Source: Xylophilus sp. Leaf220
GTDB taxonomy: Bacteria > Pseudomonadota > Gammaproteobacteria > Burkholderiales > Burkholderiaceae_C
DNA length: 64,000 nt
Direction: 5' to 3'
NCBI RefSeq assembly: GCF_001421705.1
Contig: NZ_LMKO01000012.1
Span: 126,547-190,546, forward strand
Part shown: piece after piece, positions 19,208 through 28,177 of the stretch
How positions within the stretch are numbered: position 1 is the first letter of the stretch
How the letters are laid out: every line of letters starts with the position of its first letter
The notes under the pieces: generated by a model
What the model was told of the DNA's origin: nothing
Database searches by the model: none
The model's input: the letters and a program-made list of their open reading frames with translations, nothing else
Program-made: the position numbers and the translations under genes

Positions 19208-20975
19208 CGCCGGTGTGGGAGCGGCCCCGAAGGCGCCGGGGGGAGGCGATCCTGCGCTTTCGCGGTCGCCTTCGCCGGCCTCTGCTCCGGCTCCTGCTGT
19301 CGCTCCTGCTCCGACTTCGGCTTCGCCTTCGGACTCGGCTGTCGCTTCGGCATCGGCATCCCCGGTCGAGCCCCCTGCGGAGCCGCCTTCCAGGGAAGCC
19401 CTCGGCTGGTGGGCGCTCCAGTTCACTCCCCATGCCGCCTGGGTGGACGAGGCGTTGCTGCTGGAGGTCTCCGCCTGCGAGCGGATCTGGGGCGGTCGGC
19501 GGGGGCTGCTGGCCGAGATTCGCAAGCGAAATCCGGCTCCGGCCGGCGTCCTGTGCGGACAAGGTGCTACCAGTTTGATAGCGTTGGGCCGGCTGCGGCT
19601 GTTCATGCAGGGCCAGCGCCCCGCGGCGGAGATGCCGGCCGGCCTGCCGCTGCACGTCCTCAGCGCGGCCCGGCCGCATCTCTTCATCCTGGAGCGCATG
19701 GGCTGCCGCACCTGGGGCGACGTGGCGGCGCTGCCGCGGGCCGGGGTGTCGCGGCGTTTCGGCACGCCGTTGCGGCAGGCGCTCGACCGGGCCTGGGGCC
19801 TGGCCCCCGACGGCTACCGCTGGCTGGCGCTGCCCGAATCCTTCGACCGCAAGGTGGAGCTGCGCGCCCTGGCCCACTCCGCAAGCGAGCTGATGTGGGC
19901 CGCGGCCGGCCTGCTGGCCGATTTGCAGATCTGGCTGCGCGGCCGGCAGCGCGGGGTGTTGGCGGTCGAACTGCAATGGACACTGGATTTGCGGCGGGTC
20001 GACGGCGTCGATTTGCCGCCCCACGAATCGCTGGTGGTGCGCACCGCCGAGCCGGTGCAGGACATGGCGCACCTGAAGCGGCTGCTGGGCGAGCGGCTGG
20101 GCCGCACCCGCATGGCCGCGCCCGCCAGCTGGCTGCGGCTGCGCAGCCTGGACACCGCGCCCCTGCACGGCGCCAGCGCCACCTTCCTGCCCGACGACAG
20201 CCGCAAGGGCGACAAGCTGCACGAACTGGTCGAGCGCCTGTCGGAGCGGCTGGGCGCCGACAGCGTACTGACCCCGGTCGCGCAGGCCGACCACAGGCCC
20301 GAGGCGATGCAGCGCTGGGAGCCGGCACAGGGCCGGATCGGTGCGCTGGTAGCGGGCTACGGGGTGCCTGCGGTTCCGCCCGGTACTGGGGGGCCGGCCG
20401 CCACCGGCCAGCCGCGGCGGCAGAAACCGATGGCGGGCGAGGCGGGGTACGTGGCACCGGACGACGACGACGACGACGACCGGTCTGCCGAGGATGCGCC
20501 GGCCGGCCGAATGTCGGTCGACGGGGTGCCGGAAGCCGAAGCCCGCGAAGCGCGGCGGACGGCGCAGGCCGGCGCCGGCAGCAAACCCAGGAGCGCGGCC
20601 AAACCCGCCCGCCCGGCCATCCTCCAGCCCGACACCCTCTACCCGCCCTGGCTGCTCTCGCGCCCGATACGGCTGGAGTTGCAGGACGACGCCCCCTGCT
20701 ACCGCGGCCGGCTGCGGATGCTGGCCGGTCCCCAGCGGATGGAGACCGGCTGGTGGGCCCCCCCGGCCGCCGCCGAGGCAGGCCAGCCGGCGCCGGCGGT
20801 GCGCGACTACTACATCGCCGAGAGCCCGTCGGCCGGGCTGGTCTGGGTGTTCTGCGAACGGCCGCACGGCGCGGCCGCCCTGTCGGTCGCCGGTGCTTCG
20901 GCAGCCTCGGCCGAAGGGCGTGCGAACAACGCCGCGGCGCAGTCGGCCTGGTTCCTGCACGGTCTCTATGCCTGA
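19176..20975 (+). CDS. imuB: Y-family polymerase-like mutasome protein ImuB
   Basis: A 599-residue inactive Y-family homologue that links ImuA and DnaE2 to the sliding clamp. Recognisable blocks are GWWALQFTPHAAWVDEALLLEV, RMGCRTWGDVAALPRAGVSRRFG and the C-terminal IRLELQDDAPCYRGRLRML. The usual N-terminal palm part is missing. After MHWLALQWPPD comes about 60 residues of Pro/Ala/Ser low complexity. A poorly conserved stretch near 415-470 includes a run of seven Asp. Residues near 131-136 are encoded by a copy of the family repeat (19566-19582). The start lies inside imuA and the stop overlaps the dnaE2 start, so all three genes are coupled. Confidence 0.86.
   Translation: MHWLALQWPPDAGVGAAPKAPGGGDPALSRSPSPASAPAPAVAPAPTSASPSDSAVASASASPVEPPAEPPSREALGWWALQFTPHAAWVDEALLLEVSACERIWGGRRGLLAEIRKRNPAPAGVLCGQGATSLIALGRLRLFMQGQRPAAEMPAGLPLHVLSAARPHLFILERMGCRTWGDVAALPRAGVSRRFGTPLRQALDRAWGLAPDGYRWLALPESFDRKVELRALAHSASELMWAAAGLLADLQIWLRGRQRGVLAVELQWTLDLRRVDGVDLPPHESLVVRTAEPVQDMAHLKRLLGERLGRTRMAAPASWLRLRSLDTAPLHGASATFLPDDSRKGDKLHELVERLSERLGADSVLTPVAQADHRPEAMQRWEPAQGRIGALVAGYGVPAVPPGTGGPAATGQPRRQKPMAGEAGYVAPDDDDDDDRSAEDAPAGRMSVDGVPEAEAREARRTAQAGAGSKPRSAAKPARPAILQPDTLYPPWLLSRPIRLELQDDAPCYRGRLRMLAGPQRMETGWWAPPAAAEAGQPAPAVRDYYIAESPSAGLVWVFCERPHGAAALSVAGASAASAEGRANNAAAQSAWFLHGLYA
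19566..19582 (+). repeat. Dispersed GCTAT-like repeat, copy 3, inside imuB
   Basis: The sequence GCTACCAGTTTGATAGC fits the 17-bp core with one deviation (GCTAC for GCTAT) and is followed by GGGCCGGCTG. It is read in frame by imuB as part of GATSLIALGRL. Confidence 0.45.
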
Positions 20976-23900
20976 GCGCGAAATCTCCCTGCAGGGCCGC
21001 CCGGCCCCGGTGCTGCGGTTTCCCCGGCTGCCGCAGCGTCCGGCCGGGCCGGCCACCGGCGATGCGCCGCCGGCGCCCGCGCACCCTCGGCTGCCGGCCT
21101 ATGTGGAGCTGCACTGCATTTCCAACTTCAGCTTCCTGCGCGGCGCGGCGCATCCCGAAGAACTGGTGGAGCAGGCGCTGCGGCTGGGCTACGCCGGCAT
21201 GGCCCTGACCGACGAATGCTCGGTCGCGGGCGTTGTGCGGATGTGGGACGGCCTGCGGCAGCTGCGCAAGGACCACGACGAGGCCTGGCGCAAGGCGTAT
21301 CCCGGCACCACACCGCCGCCGCATCCGCCGTTCCGGCTGCTCTTCGGCAGCGAGTTCCGACTGCCCTGCGGCGGCCGGCTGGTCGCGATCGCGCGCGACC
21401 TGGACGGCTGGGGCGGGCTGTGCCAGTTCATCACCGCCGCCCGCATGGCCGCCGAGAAGGGCGGCTACCTGCTGGATGCCGCCACCGACTGGTCGCTGCT
21501 GGCGGGCTGCGAGCGGCTCTTCATCCCGGCCCGCACCCCCGGCGATGCTATCGATTCAATAGCTATAGGCCGGCGATTGGCAACGGCCAGAGGCCAATTC
21601 GGCTCCGATCTGTGGCTGGTGGTGGAGCTGCTGCAGGACCTGGACGACGACCTGTGGCTGGCCGCGCTGCAGGAGGCCGGCGCGCAGCACGGCATGCCGC
21701 TGGTCGCTGCGGGCGACGTGCACATGGACGTGCGCAAGCGCAAGCGTCTGCAGGACGTGATCACCGCGGTGCGCGAGGGCCGCACCGTCGCCGAATGCGG
21801 CTTCGCGCTGCAGGCCCATGCCGAGCGCCACCTGCGGCCCCGCGAACGGCTGGCGCAGCGCTATCCGCCGGAGCTGCTCGCCCGCACGGTGGAACTGGCG
21901 GCGCGCTGCAGCTTCGACCTGTCGCAGATCGCCTACCACTACCCCCAGGAAACCGTGCCGGCCGGGCTGACGCCGGCGCAGGCCCTGCGGCAGCTGGTGG
22001 AGAGGGGCGCGCGGCGCCGGTTTCCCGAGGGCGAGACCGCGAAGGTGCGCCACCAGATCGAGCACGAACTGAGCCTGATCGCCTACAAGAAGTACGAGAT
22101 GTACTTCCTGACGGTTGAGGACATCGTGCGCTTCGCCCGCAGCAAGCGCATCCTGTGCCAGGGCCGCGGTTCGGCCGCCAACTCGGTCGTCTGCTACTGC
22201 CTGCACATCACCGAAGTGCCGCCCGACCTGGGCAACCTGCTGTTCGAGCGCTTCATCAGCAAGGAGCGCGACGAGCCGCCCGACATCGACGTCGATTTCG
22301 AGCACCAGCGCCGCGAGGAGGTGATCCAGTACATCTACGAAAAATACGGCCGGGAGCGCGCGGCCATCGCGGCGGTGGTGGTGCGCTACCGCTCCCGCAT
22401 GGCGATCCGCGACGTGGGCGCCGCGCTGGGCGTGCACCCGGCCCTGGTCGACGACTTCGCCAAGGACCACTACTGGTTCGACGCCGGCATCCTGGAGCAG
22501 CGGATGGAGGAGGCCATGGCCCGCTGCGGCGTGCGCGAATCGCCCGCGCTGCTGGCGCTGTGGGTGGAGCTGACGGCGCAGTTGCGCGACTTTCCGCGCC
22601 ACCTGAGCCAGCACGTCGGCGGCTTCGTGCTGACCGAGGGCCCGCTGACCCGGCTGGTGCCGGTGGAGGCCGCCAGCATGGAAGGCCGCTCGATCATCCA
22701 GTGGGAAAAGCGCGACCTGGAGGCGGTGGGCCTGATGAAGGTCGACGTGCTGGCGCTCGGCATGCTGAGCGCGCTGCGGCGCGGGCTGGAATTCCGCAAC
22801 GCCTGGCGCGGCACGGCCTGGGACCTGCAGGACATCCCGCGCGAGCAGGCGGAGGTCTACGACATGATCTGCACCGCCGACACCATCGGCGTGTTCCAGG
22901 TCGAGAGCCGGGCGCAGATGTCGATGCTGCCGCGGCTGCGGCCGCGCGAGTTCTACGACCTGGTGGTGGAGGTGGCGATCGTGCGGCCCGGGCCGATCCA
23001 GGGAAAGATGGTGCACCCCTACCTGCAGGCGCGGCAGGACCGGCGCGACGGCCTGCCGATCAAGTACGTCAAGGACGAACTGCGCAACGCGCTGGGCCGC
23101 ACCCTGGGCGTGCCGATCTTCCAGGAGCAGGTGATGCAGCTCTCGATGGATGCCGCCGGCTTCAGCGCCGACCAGGCCGATGCGCTGCGCCGCTCGATGG
23201 CCGCCTGGAAGCGCAGCGCCGGCGTGCACCGCTTCAAGGAGCCGCTGGTCGAGGGCATGACCCGCCGCGGCTATCCGCTGGCGTTCGCCGAGGGCATCTT
23301 CGAGCAGATCAAGGGCTTCGGCGAATACGGCTTTCCCGAAAGCCATGCGGCCAGCTTCGCGCTGCTGGTGTACTTCAGTTGCTGGCTCAAGTGCCACGAG
23401 CCGGCGGCCTTCCTGGCCGGCATGCTCGATGCGCAGCCGATGGGCTTCTACTCGCCCTCTCAGCTGGTGCAGGACGCGCGCCGCCACGGAGTGGAGGTGC
23501 GGCCGGTGGACGTGACGGTGAGCGCCGTCTGTTCGTCGCTGGAGCAGCAGGCGCATCCGGTGCACGACGGCGACCCCGGTGCGCGGCGCGCAGGCGTCCC
23601 CGCGGCCCGGATGCCTCCGACCGATGCCGTGCGCCCCGAGGTCGGCCTGGGCCTGCCGGCCCGCGCCGCGCCCGGCGAAACCGTCTGGCCCGGCACTACC
23701 GTGCCGCAGCCGCTGCGCCTGGCCCAGCCCGCGGTGCGCCTGGGCCTGCGCCGCATCGCCAGCCTGTCCGATGCGGCGATGCATCGCATCGTGGCGGCGC
23801 GGGCCCAAGCGCCTTTCGCCAGCACCGAAGACCTGGCCCTGCGCGCGCAGCTGGACGGCCACGACATGCGGGCGCTGGCCGCCGCCGATGCGCTGCAGTC

Positions 23901-24453
23901 GCTGGCCGGCCACCGGCGCCAGCAGGTCTGGGAGGCCACGGCGCAGCGGCTGTCTCCCGCGCTGCTGCGCGGCGTGCCGATCCACGAAGGCCGGCTGGAG
24001 TTGCCGGCCGCGGGGGAGGCCGAGGAGATCGCCGGCGACTACGCCGCGCTGGGCCTGAGCCTGCGCCGACACCCGCTGGCGCTGCTGCGCGACTACCTGG
24101 CCCGCCGCCGGCTGCTGACCGCCCGGCAACTGGCGCCGCTGCCGCACGGGCAGACGGTGCGCGCCTGCGGCATCGTCACGATGCGCCAGCGCCCGCCGAC
24201 CGCCAAGGGCACGATGTTCGTCACGCTGGAGGACGAGACGGGCATCGTCAACGTCATCGTCTGGAAGGACCTGGTGGAGGAGCAGCGCGAACCGCTGCTG
24301 AAGGCCCGGCTGCTGGCGGTGGAGGGCGTCTGGCAGCGCGACAAGGAGAGCGGCGGCCAGGTGCGCCACCTGCTGGCGCGCCGGACGAAGGACCTGACGC
24401 CGCTGCTGGCGATGCCCGACAAGGCGATCTCGCGCAGCCGGGATTTCCACTGA
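20968..24453 (+). CDS. dnaE2: Error-prone DNA polymerase III alpha subunit DnaE2
   Basis: A 1161-residue C-family polymerase. The PHP domain begins at YVELHCISNFSFLRGA (about residues 46-61), and the catalytic aspartates are in EPPDIDVDFEHQRREEV. RGSAANS, the helix-hairpin-helix region and an OB-fold end (GTMFVTLEDETGIVNVIVW) are also present. It performs damage-induced synthesis with ImuA and ImuB. The ATG at 20968 overlaps the imuB stop by 8 bp. The frame is open to 20494, but that part is imuB in another frame. Residues 192-213 are encoded by a repeat copy and its flank in the PHP region, absent from what I know of relatives. The frame is not broken. Confidence 0.93.
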   Translation: MPEREISLQGRPAPVLRFPRLPQRPAGPATGDAPPAPAHPRLPAYVELHCISNFSFLRGAAHPEELVEQALRLGYAGMALTDECSVAGVVRMWDGLRQLRKDHDEAWRKAYPGTTPPPHPPFRLLFGSEFRLPCGGRLVAIARDLDGWGGLCQFITAARMAAEKGGYLLDAATDWSLLAGCERLFIPARTPGDAIDSIAIGRRLATARGQFGSDLWLVVELLQDLDDDLWLAALQEAGAQHGMPLVAAGDVHMDVRKRKRLQDVITAVREGRTVAECGFALQAHAERHLRPRERLAQRYPPELLARTVELAARCSFDLSQIAYHYPQETVPAGLTPAQALRQLVERGARRRFPEGETAKVRHQIEHELSLIAYKKYEMYFLTVEDIVRFARSKRILCQGRGSAANSVVCYCLHITEVPPDLGNLLFERFISKERDEPPDIDVDFEHQRREEVIQYIYEKYGRERAAIAAVVVRYRSRMAIRDVGAALGVHPALVDDFAKDHYWFDAGILEQRMEEAMARCGVRESPALLALWVELTAQLRDFPRHLSQHVGGFVLTEGPLTRLVPVEAASMEGRSIIQWEKRDLEAVGLMKVDVLALGMLSALRRGLEFRNAWRGTAWDLQDIPREQAEVYDMICTADTIGVFQVESRAQMSMLPRLRPREFYDLVVEVAIVRPGPIQGKMVHPYLQARQDRRDGLPIKYVKDELRNALGRTLGVPIFQEQVMQLSMDAAGFSADQADALRRSMAAWKRSAGVHRFKEPLVEGMTRRGYPLAFAEGIFEQIKGFGEYGFPESHAASFALLVYFSCWLKCHEPAAFLAGMLDAQPMGFYSPSQLVQDARRHGVEVRPVDVTVSAVCSSLEQQAHPVHDGDPGARRAGVPAARMPPTDAVRPEVGLGLPARAAPGETVWPGTTVPQPLRLAQPAVRLGLRRIASLSDAAMHRIVAARAQAPFASTEDLALRAQLDGHDMRALAAADALQSLAGHRRQQVWEATAQRLSPALLRGVPIHEGRLELPAAGEAEEIAGDYAALGLSLRRHPLALLRDYLARRRLLTARQLAPLPHGQTVRACGIVTMRQRPPTAKGTMFVTLEDETGIVNVIVWKDLVEEQREPLLKARLLAVEGVWQRDKESGGQVRHLLARRTKDLTPLLAMPDKAISRSRDFH
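21547..21590 (+). repeat. Dispersed GCTAT repeat, copy 4, in frame inside dnaE2
   Basis: The core GCTATCGATTCAATAGC is at 21547-21563, followed by TATAGGCCGGCG and a further GGCC-rich flank. It is translated as AIDSIAIGRR and onward, without a stop codon. Confidence 0.8.
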
Positions 24454-24525
24454 AGCAACGCGAGTGGACGCCGCGGCGAGGCCCCGCCGGACCGCCCCGC
24501 CTTTCGCTACGATCCCGGACCTGCT

Positions 24526-25225
24526 CGCGATGGGCGCCCGGTCATCGGCATCTGCAACGCCCACTTCCGCAAGATCGCCGAGCATGTGAAGCGTGGCATC
24601 TACGAGGCGGGCGGCTTCCCGGTTGCCGCACAACGCCGCGATTCCCGCGGTCGATGCGAGGCGCTACGTGCTGGCCCACATGTCGGGCCAGCGCATCGTG
24701 GAGATGGCCCACGAAGGGCTGACGCTTTCGAAGATCCTGATCCGCGAGGCGTTCGAGAACGCGATTCGAACCAACGCCGCCATCGGCGGATCGACCAACG
24801 CGGTGATCGACCTGAAGGCGATCGCCGGCCGCATCGGCCTGCCGCTCGACCTCGAGGACTGGACCCGCATCGGCCGCGGCATCCCGACGCTGGTCGACCT
24901 GCAGCCCTCGGGCCGCTTCCTGATGCAAGAGTTCTACTACGCGGGCGGACTGCCGGCGGTTCTGCGCCGCCTGGGCGACACCGGCCTGCTGCCGCATCCG
25001 GATGCGCTCACCGTGAACGGCAAAAGCCTGTGGGACAACGTGCGCCAGGCACCCCAATACAACGACGAGGTGATCCGTCCGCTGATCAACCCGCTGATCG
25101 CCGACGGCGGCATCTGCATCCTGCGCGGCAACCTGTCGCCGCGCGGCGCTGAAGCCCTCGGCCGCGTCGCCGGCGTTGTCGAAGCACCGCGGCCGCGCGG
25201 TGGTGTTCGAGAACCTGGAGCACTA
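24526..25225 (+). pseudogene. Remnant of an IlvD/Edd-family sugar-acid dehydratase
   Basis: Three pieces of one dehydratase are readable in three different frames. Piece A (24526 to about 24623) reads GRPVIGICN|AHFRKIAEHVKRG, with the expected segment between the two CN positions missing. Piece B (from about 24623) reads LPHNAAIPAVDARRYVLAH and then AAIGGSTNAVIDLKAIAGRI, and continues to ILRGNLSPRG; roughly 130 residues, including cluster-binding cysteines, are gone before it. Piece C reads KPSAASPALSKHRGRAVVFE after a small deletion near 25148. The family (dihydroxyacid, arabonate and related dehydratases) normally has about 570-590 residues. With several internal deletions and two frameshifts it cannot make a working enzyme. 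Confidence 0.85.
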
Positions 25226-25772
25226 CCCCTGCCGGCTGATGTTCATCGAGGAGCCGGTGCTGAGCGAGCACGACGAGGCCCTCAAGGAGATCGCGCGCAT
25301 CTCCGCCACACTCATCGCCCTGGGCGAGCGGCTCTACTCGCGCGGGGACTTCAAGCGGGTGCTGTCGGAGGGCTACGTCGACATCATCCAGCCCGACCCG
25401 TCGCATGCCGGCGGCATCACCGAGACCCGCAAGATCGCCCCGATGGCCGAGGCCTACGACGTGGCGCTGGCGCTGCACTGCCCGCTGGGCCCGATCGCGC
25501 TGGCGGCCAACCTGCAGATCGACGCCGTCTGCTACAACGCCTTCATCCAGGAGCAGAGCCTGGGCATCCACTACAACCAGGACAACGACCTGATGGACTA
25601 CGTGTCCAACCCGGAAGTGTTCGCCTACCGGGACGGCATGGTGGCGATACCGAACGGACCGGGCCTGGGCATCGAGGTCGACGAGGCCTACGTGCGCGAG
25701 CGGGCGCAGCAGGGCCACCGCTGGCGCAACCCGGTGTGGCGCCACCGGGACGGGAGCTTCGCGGAGTGGTGA
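25226..25772 (+). pseudogene. 3' remnant of a D-galactonate dehydratase (DgoD-like)
   Basis: The C-terminal half of an enolase-superfamily dehydratase of DgoD type: LMFIEEPVLSEHDE, ILQPD-like IIQPDPSHAGGITETRKIA, HCPLGPIALAANLQID, and the family end WRNPVWRHRDGSFAEW followed by TGA. The N-terminal half is missing. The homology begins abruptly at about 25226, directly after FENLEHY of the IlvD-type remnant and in the same frame. The junction therefore fuses two different genes of sugar-acid catabolism. A frame from 25176 could still give a 198-residue hybrid, but it lacks the capping domain needed for activity. Confidence 0.85.
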
Positions 25773-26211
25773 GATGCCGGGTCGCGCGCCGGGCCGGGGG
25801 CGCGATCCGTTTCCGGAGAAGCAGCCGAGGCCTCCATCCGGTAGCGACGCGCGACCTCTACGGTTCCTGGACGACGTGGAGTCGATGCTCCTGAATTGAT
25901 AGCTGGTGGTCGGCGCGGATGGCCGGCTGGAGCATGATTTGACTCTGATCACGTCCGTCCAGCCGCCGTGTGGGCTGGCGGATGGAGTTCTGGGGGCCAT
26001 GGCGCGGTCACCGCCCGCAGGGCTCGCCCGGCTCACGGGCGCCATGCCTCCAGCGCCCAGGGTGCAGCGGCGGTGCCTGGACTTCCGCCCGGAACCTATC
26101 GGCGCCCCCCTATGATCGGAGGCTTTCCCGACAGCTTCCGCAGAGCCGCCGCAAGGTTTCCCGCCGGCATGCATCTCCCAGGAGGCGGGGCCACTCCGTT
26201 CCCGTACCAGC
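25773..26211. other. Intergenic region after the dehydratase remnant
   Basis: About 440 bp without a recognisable gene on either strand. It contains repeat copy 5 and several short GC-rich hairpins. Open frames here have no family features. It is probably further decayed sequence from the lost sugar-acid locus, though nothing in it can be aligned by eye. Confidence 0.5.
25887..25925 (+). repeat. Dispersed GCTAT-like repeat, copy 5
   Basis: The core GCTCCTGAATTGATAGC (25887-25903) deviates in the first half. It is followed by TGGTGGTCGGCGCGG and GGCCGGC, the usual downstream layout. Confidence 0.55.
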
Positions 26212-27138
26212 GTGTCTGCTTCCCACCGTTCCGACCGGTCGATCCTGGTCGCCGTCGCCTGTCTCGTCGGCAGCCTGGTGGCGCTGTGCGTCGGCACCTC
26301 CTTCGCCAAGAGCCTGTTCCCGGTCGTCGGCGCGGAGGGCACCGTCGCACTGCGCACCGCCTTCGCCGCCCTGGTGCTGCTGGCGGTCTGGCGCCCTTGG
26401 CGGCGCCCGCTGGCCCGCCGCGACGCCGCCTGGATCTGCATCTACGGCGCCACGCTGGGCCTGACCAACCTGCTGTTCTACATGTCGCTGCGCACCGTGC
26501 CGCTCGGCATCGCGCTGGCGCTGGAGATCACCGGGCCGCTGGGCCTGGCGGTGCTGTCGTCGCGGCGGTGGGTCGATTTCACCTGGATCGCGCTGGCGGC
26601 GGTGGGCCTGGCGCTGCTGCTGCTGATCGGCGGCCCGACCGCCCGGCCCGACATGGCGGGGGCGGCCTACGCGCTGGGCGCCGGCGTGATGTGGGCGCTC
26701 TACATCGTCTTCGGCCAGAAGGCGGGCAATGCGCACGGCGGGCAGGCGACGTCGATCGGCTTGCTCTGCGCGGCGCTGGTCACCCTGCCGTTCGGCGTGG
26801 CCCAGGCCGGCGCCGGCCTGCTGGCACCCGGGGTGCTGCTGGCGGGGCTGGCGGTGGGCATCGTCTCCAGCGCGTTGCCCTATTCGCTGGAGATGGTGGC
26901 GCTCAAGCGGCTGCCGCGCCGCACCTTCGGCATCCTGCTGAGCCTGGAGCCGGCGGTGGGCGCGCTGGCCGGCGTGCTGTTCCTGGCGGAGCGGCCCACG
27001 GCGGGGCAGTGGGCGGGCATCGTCTGCATCATGGCGGCCGCCGTCGGCTGCACCGCGACCGCCCGGCGTGCCGCGCCGACACCCTCCGTCGAAGCGGCCG
27101 CCGCGGCACCGGGCCGTCGCGGCGAGACCGCCGGCTGA
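26212..27138 (+). CDS. EamA/DMT family exporter (RhtA-like)
   Basis: A 308-residue protein with ten predicted membrane segments in two EamA repeats. Blocks such as LRTVPLGIALALEITGPLGLAV and ALPYSLEMVALKRLPRRTFGILLSLEPAVGAL resemble RhtA, the threonine/homoserine exporter. The substrate is not certain. It starts with GTG at 26212 and has no strong ribosome-binding site. The last 30 residues are Ala/Pro-rich. It is followed after 9 bp by the pseudouridine synthase, so the two are probably co-transcribed. Confidence 0.85.
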   Translation: MSASHRSDRSILVAVACLVGSLVALCVGTSFAKSLFPVVGAEGTVALRTAFAALVLLAVWRPWRRPLARRDAAWICIYGATLGLTNLLFYMSLRTVPLGIALALEITGPLGLAVLSSRRWVDFTWIALAAVGLALLLLIGGPTARPDMAGAAYALGAGVMWALYIVFGQKAGNAHGGQATSIGLLCAALVTLPFGVAQAGAGLLAPGVLLAGLAVGIVSSALPYSLEMVALKRLPRRTFGILLSLEPAVGALAGVLFLAERPTAGQWAGIVCIMAAAVGCTATARRAAPTPSVEAAAAAPGRRGETAG

Positions 27139-27147
27139 AGGTCGAGG

Positions 27148-28098
27148 ATGTCCCGGCGCATGCCCGTCCGAAGCCCGTTGCCGCTGCGCGACGGCGTCGG
27201 CGCCAGTTGCGTGGCGGTGCCGCCACGCACGGCGGGGTCGGTACTCGATTTCCTGGCGCGGCGCCTGCCCGGCGTCTCGCGCGAGGCATGGGAGCGGCGC
27301 ATCGTGCTGGGCGAGGTGGTGACCGCCGACGGCCGGCCCCTGGCGGCGGGCGACGCTTGCGCCGCACACGACCGGTTCTTCTACTACCGGATGCTGGAGG
27401 AAGAGCCGGCGTTGCCCTTCGAGGCCGAAGTGCTGTTCCAGGACGATCACCTGGTCGTGGTCGACAAGCCGCATTTCATGCCGGTGGTGCCCACCGGCCC
27501 TTACCTGCAGCGCAGCCTGCTGGTGCAGTTGAAGCGGCGCCTGGGCATCGAGGCGCTGTCGCCGCTGCACCGCATCGACCGCGACACGGCGGGGCTGGTC
27601 GCGTTCGGCGTTCGGCCGGAAGAGCGGGGCGCCTACCAGCAGCTGTTCGCCCTGCACACGATCGAGAAGACCTACGAAGCGGTCGCGCCCTGGGTGACCG
27701 ATCTGGCCGCGCCGCGCACCCACCGGATGCGGATGGCGCCTGCGGCCGAGTTCTTCCGTGAGCAGGTCGTCGAGGGCACCCCCAACACCATCACCCGGAC
27801 CGAGATGCTGACCCGCCTCGGCCCCCTGGCCCACTACCGCCTGTGGCCGACGACCGGCCGCAAGCACCAGCTGCGGGTGCACATGGCCGCCCTCGGCGCA
27901 CCGTTGCTGCACGACCCGCTCTATCCCGAAATTGTCGATGCGGACATGGGCGACTACGCCCGGCCGCTGCAACTGCTGGCGCGCAGCCTGGATTTCACCG
28001 ACCCGGTGACCGGCGGCCTCCGCCATTTCCAAAGCCGCCGCGCCCTGGCGGCGGTGGAGGCCTGGGAACAGGCGGGCGGGGCCGCGCCGGCGCCCTAG
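27148..28098 (+). CDS. RluA-family RNA pseudouridine synthase
   Basis: A 316-residue enzyme. The catalytic motif HRIDRDTAGL (about residues 138-147) carries the essential Asp. Further family blocks are LVVVDKPHFMPVVPTG and GRKHQLRVHMA. An S4-like N-terminal part (about residues 30-65) includes VSREAWERRIVLGEV. The target, rRNA or tRNA, cannot be assigned. Relatives of this subgroup are annotated simply as pseudouridine synthases. It is downstream of the exporter with 9 bp between them. Confidence 0.88.
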   Translation: MSRRMPVRSPLPLRDGVGASCVAVPPRTAGSVLDFLARRLPGVSREAWERRIVLGEVVTADGRPLAAGDACAAHDRFFYYRMLEEEPALPFEAEVLFQDDHLVVVDKPHFMPVVPTGPYLQRSLLVQLKRRLGIEALSPLHRIDRDTAGLVAFGVRPEERGAYQQLFALHTIEKTYEAVAPWVTDLAAPRTHRMRMAPAAEFFREQVVEGTPNTITRTEMLTRLGPLAHYRLWPTTGRKHQLRVHMAALGAPLLHDPLYPEIVDADMGDYARPLQLLARSLDFTDPVTGGLRHFQSRRALAAVEAWEQAGGAAPAP

Positions 28099-28177
28099 TC
28101 GCCGCCGGTGGCGGTTGCGTCGCCTTCGCCGTGCAGGCGCTTACCCGGTCGGTCGGCGCGCGCATTACAGTCCCGGC

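Noticed and set aside
20494-20967. Upstream extension of dnaE2
   Set aside because: This part is imuB in another frame, and the ATG at 20968 precedes the conserved PHP domain.
25176-25772. 198-codon frame as an intact enzyme
   Set aside because: It is a fusion of an IlvD-type fragment with the C-terminal half of a DgoD-type dehydratase and lacks essential domains.
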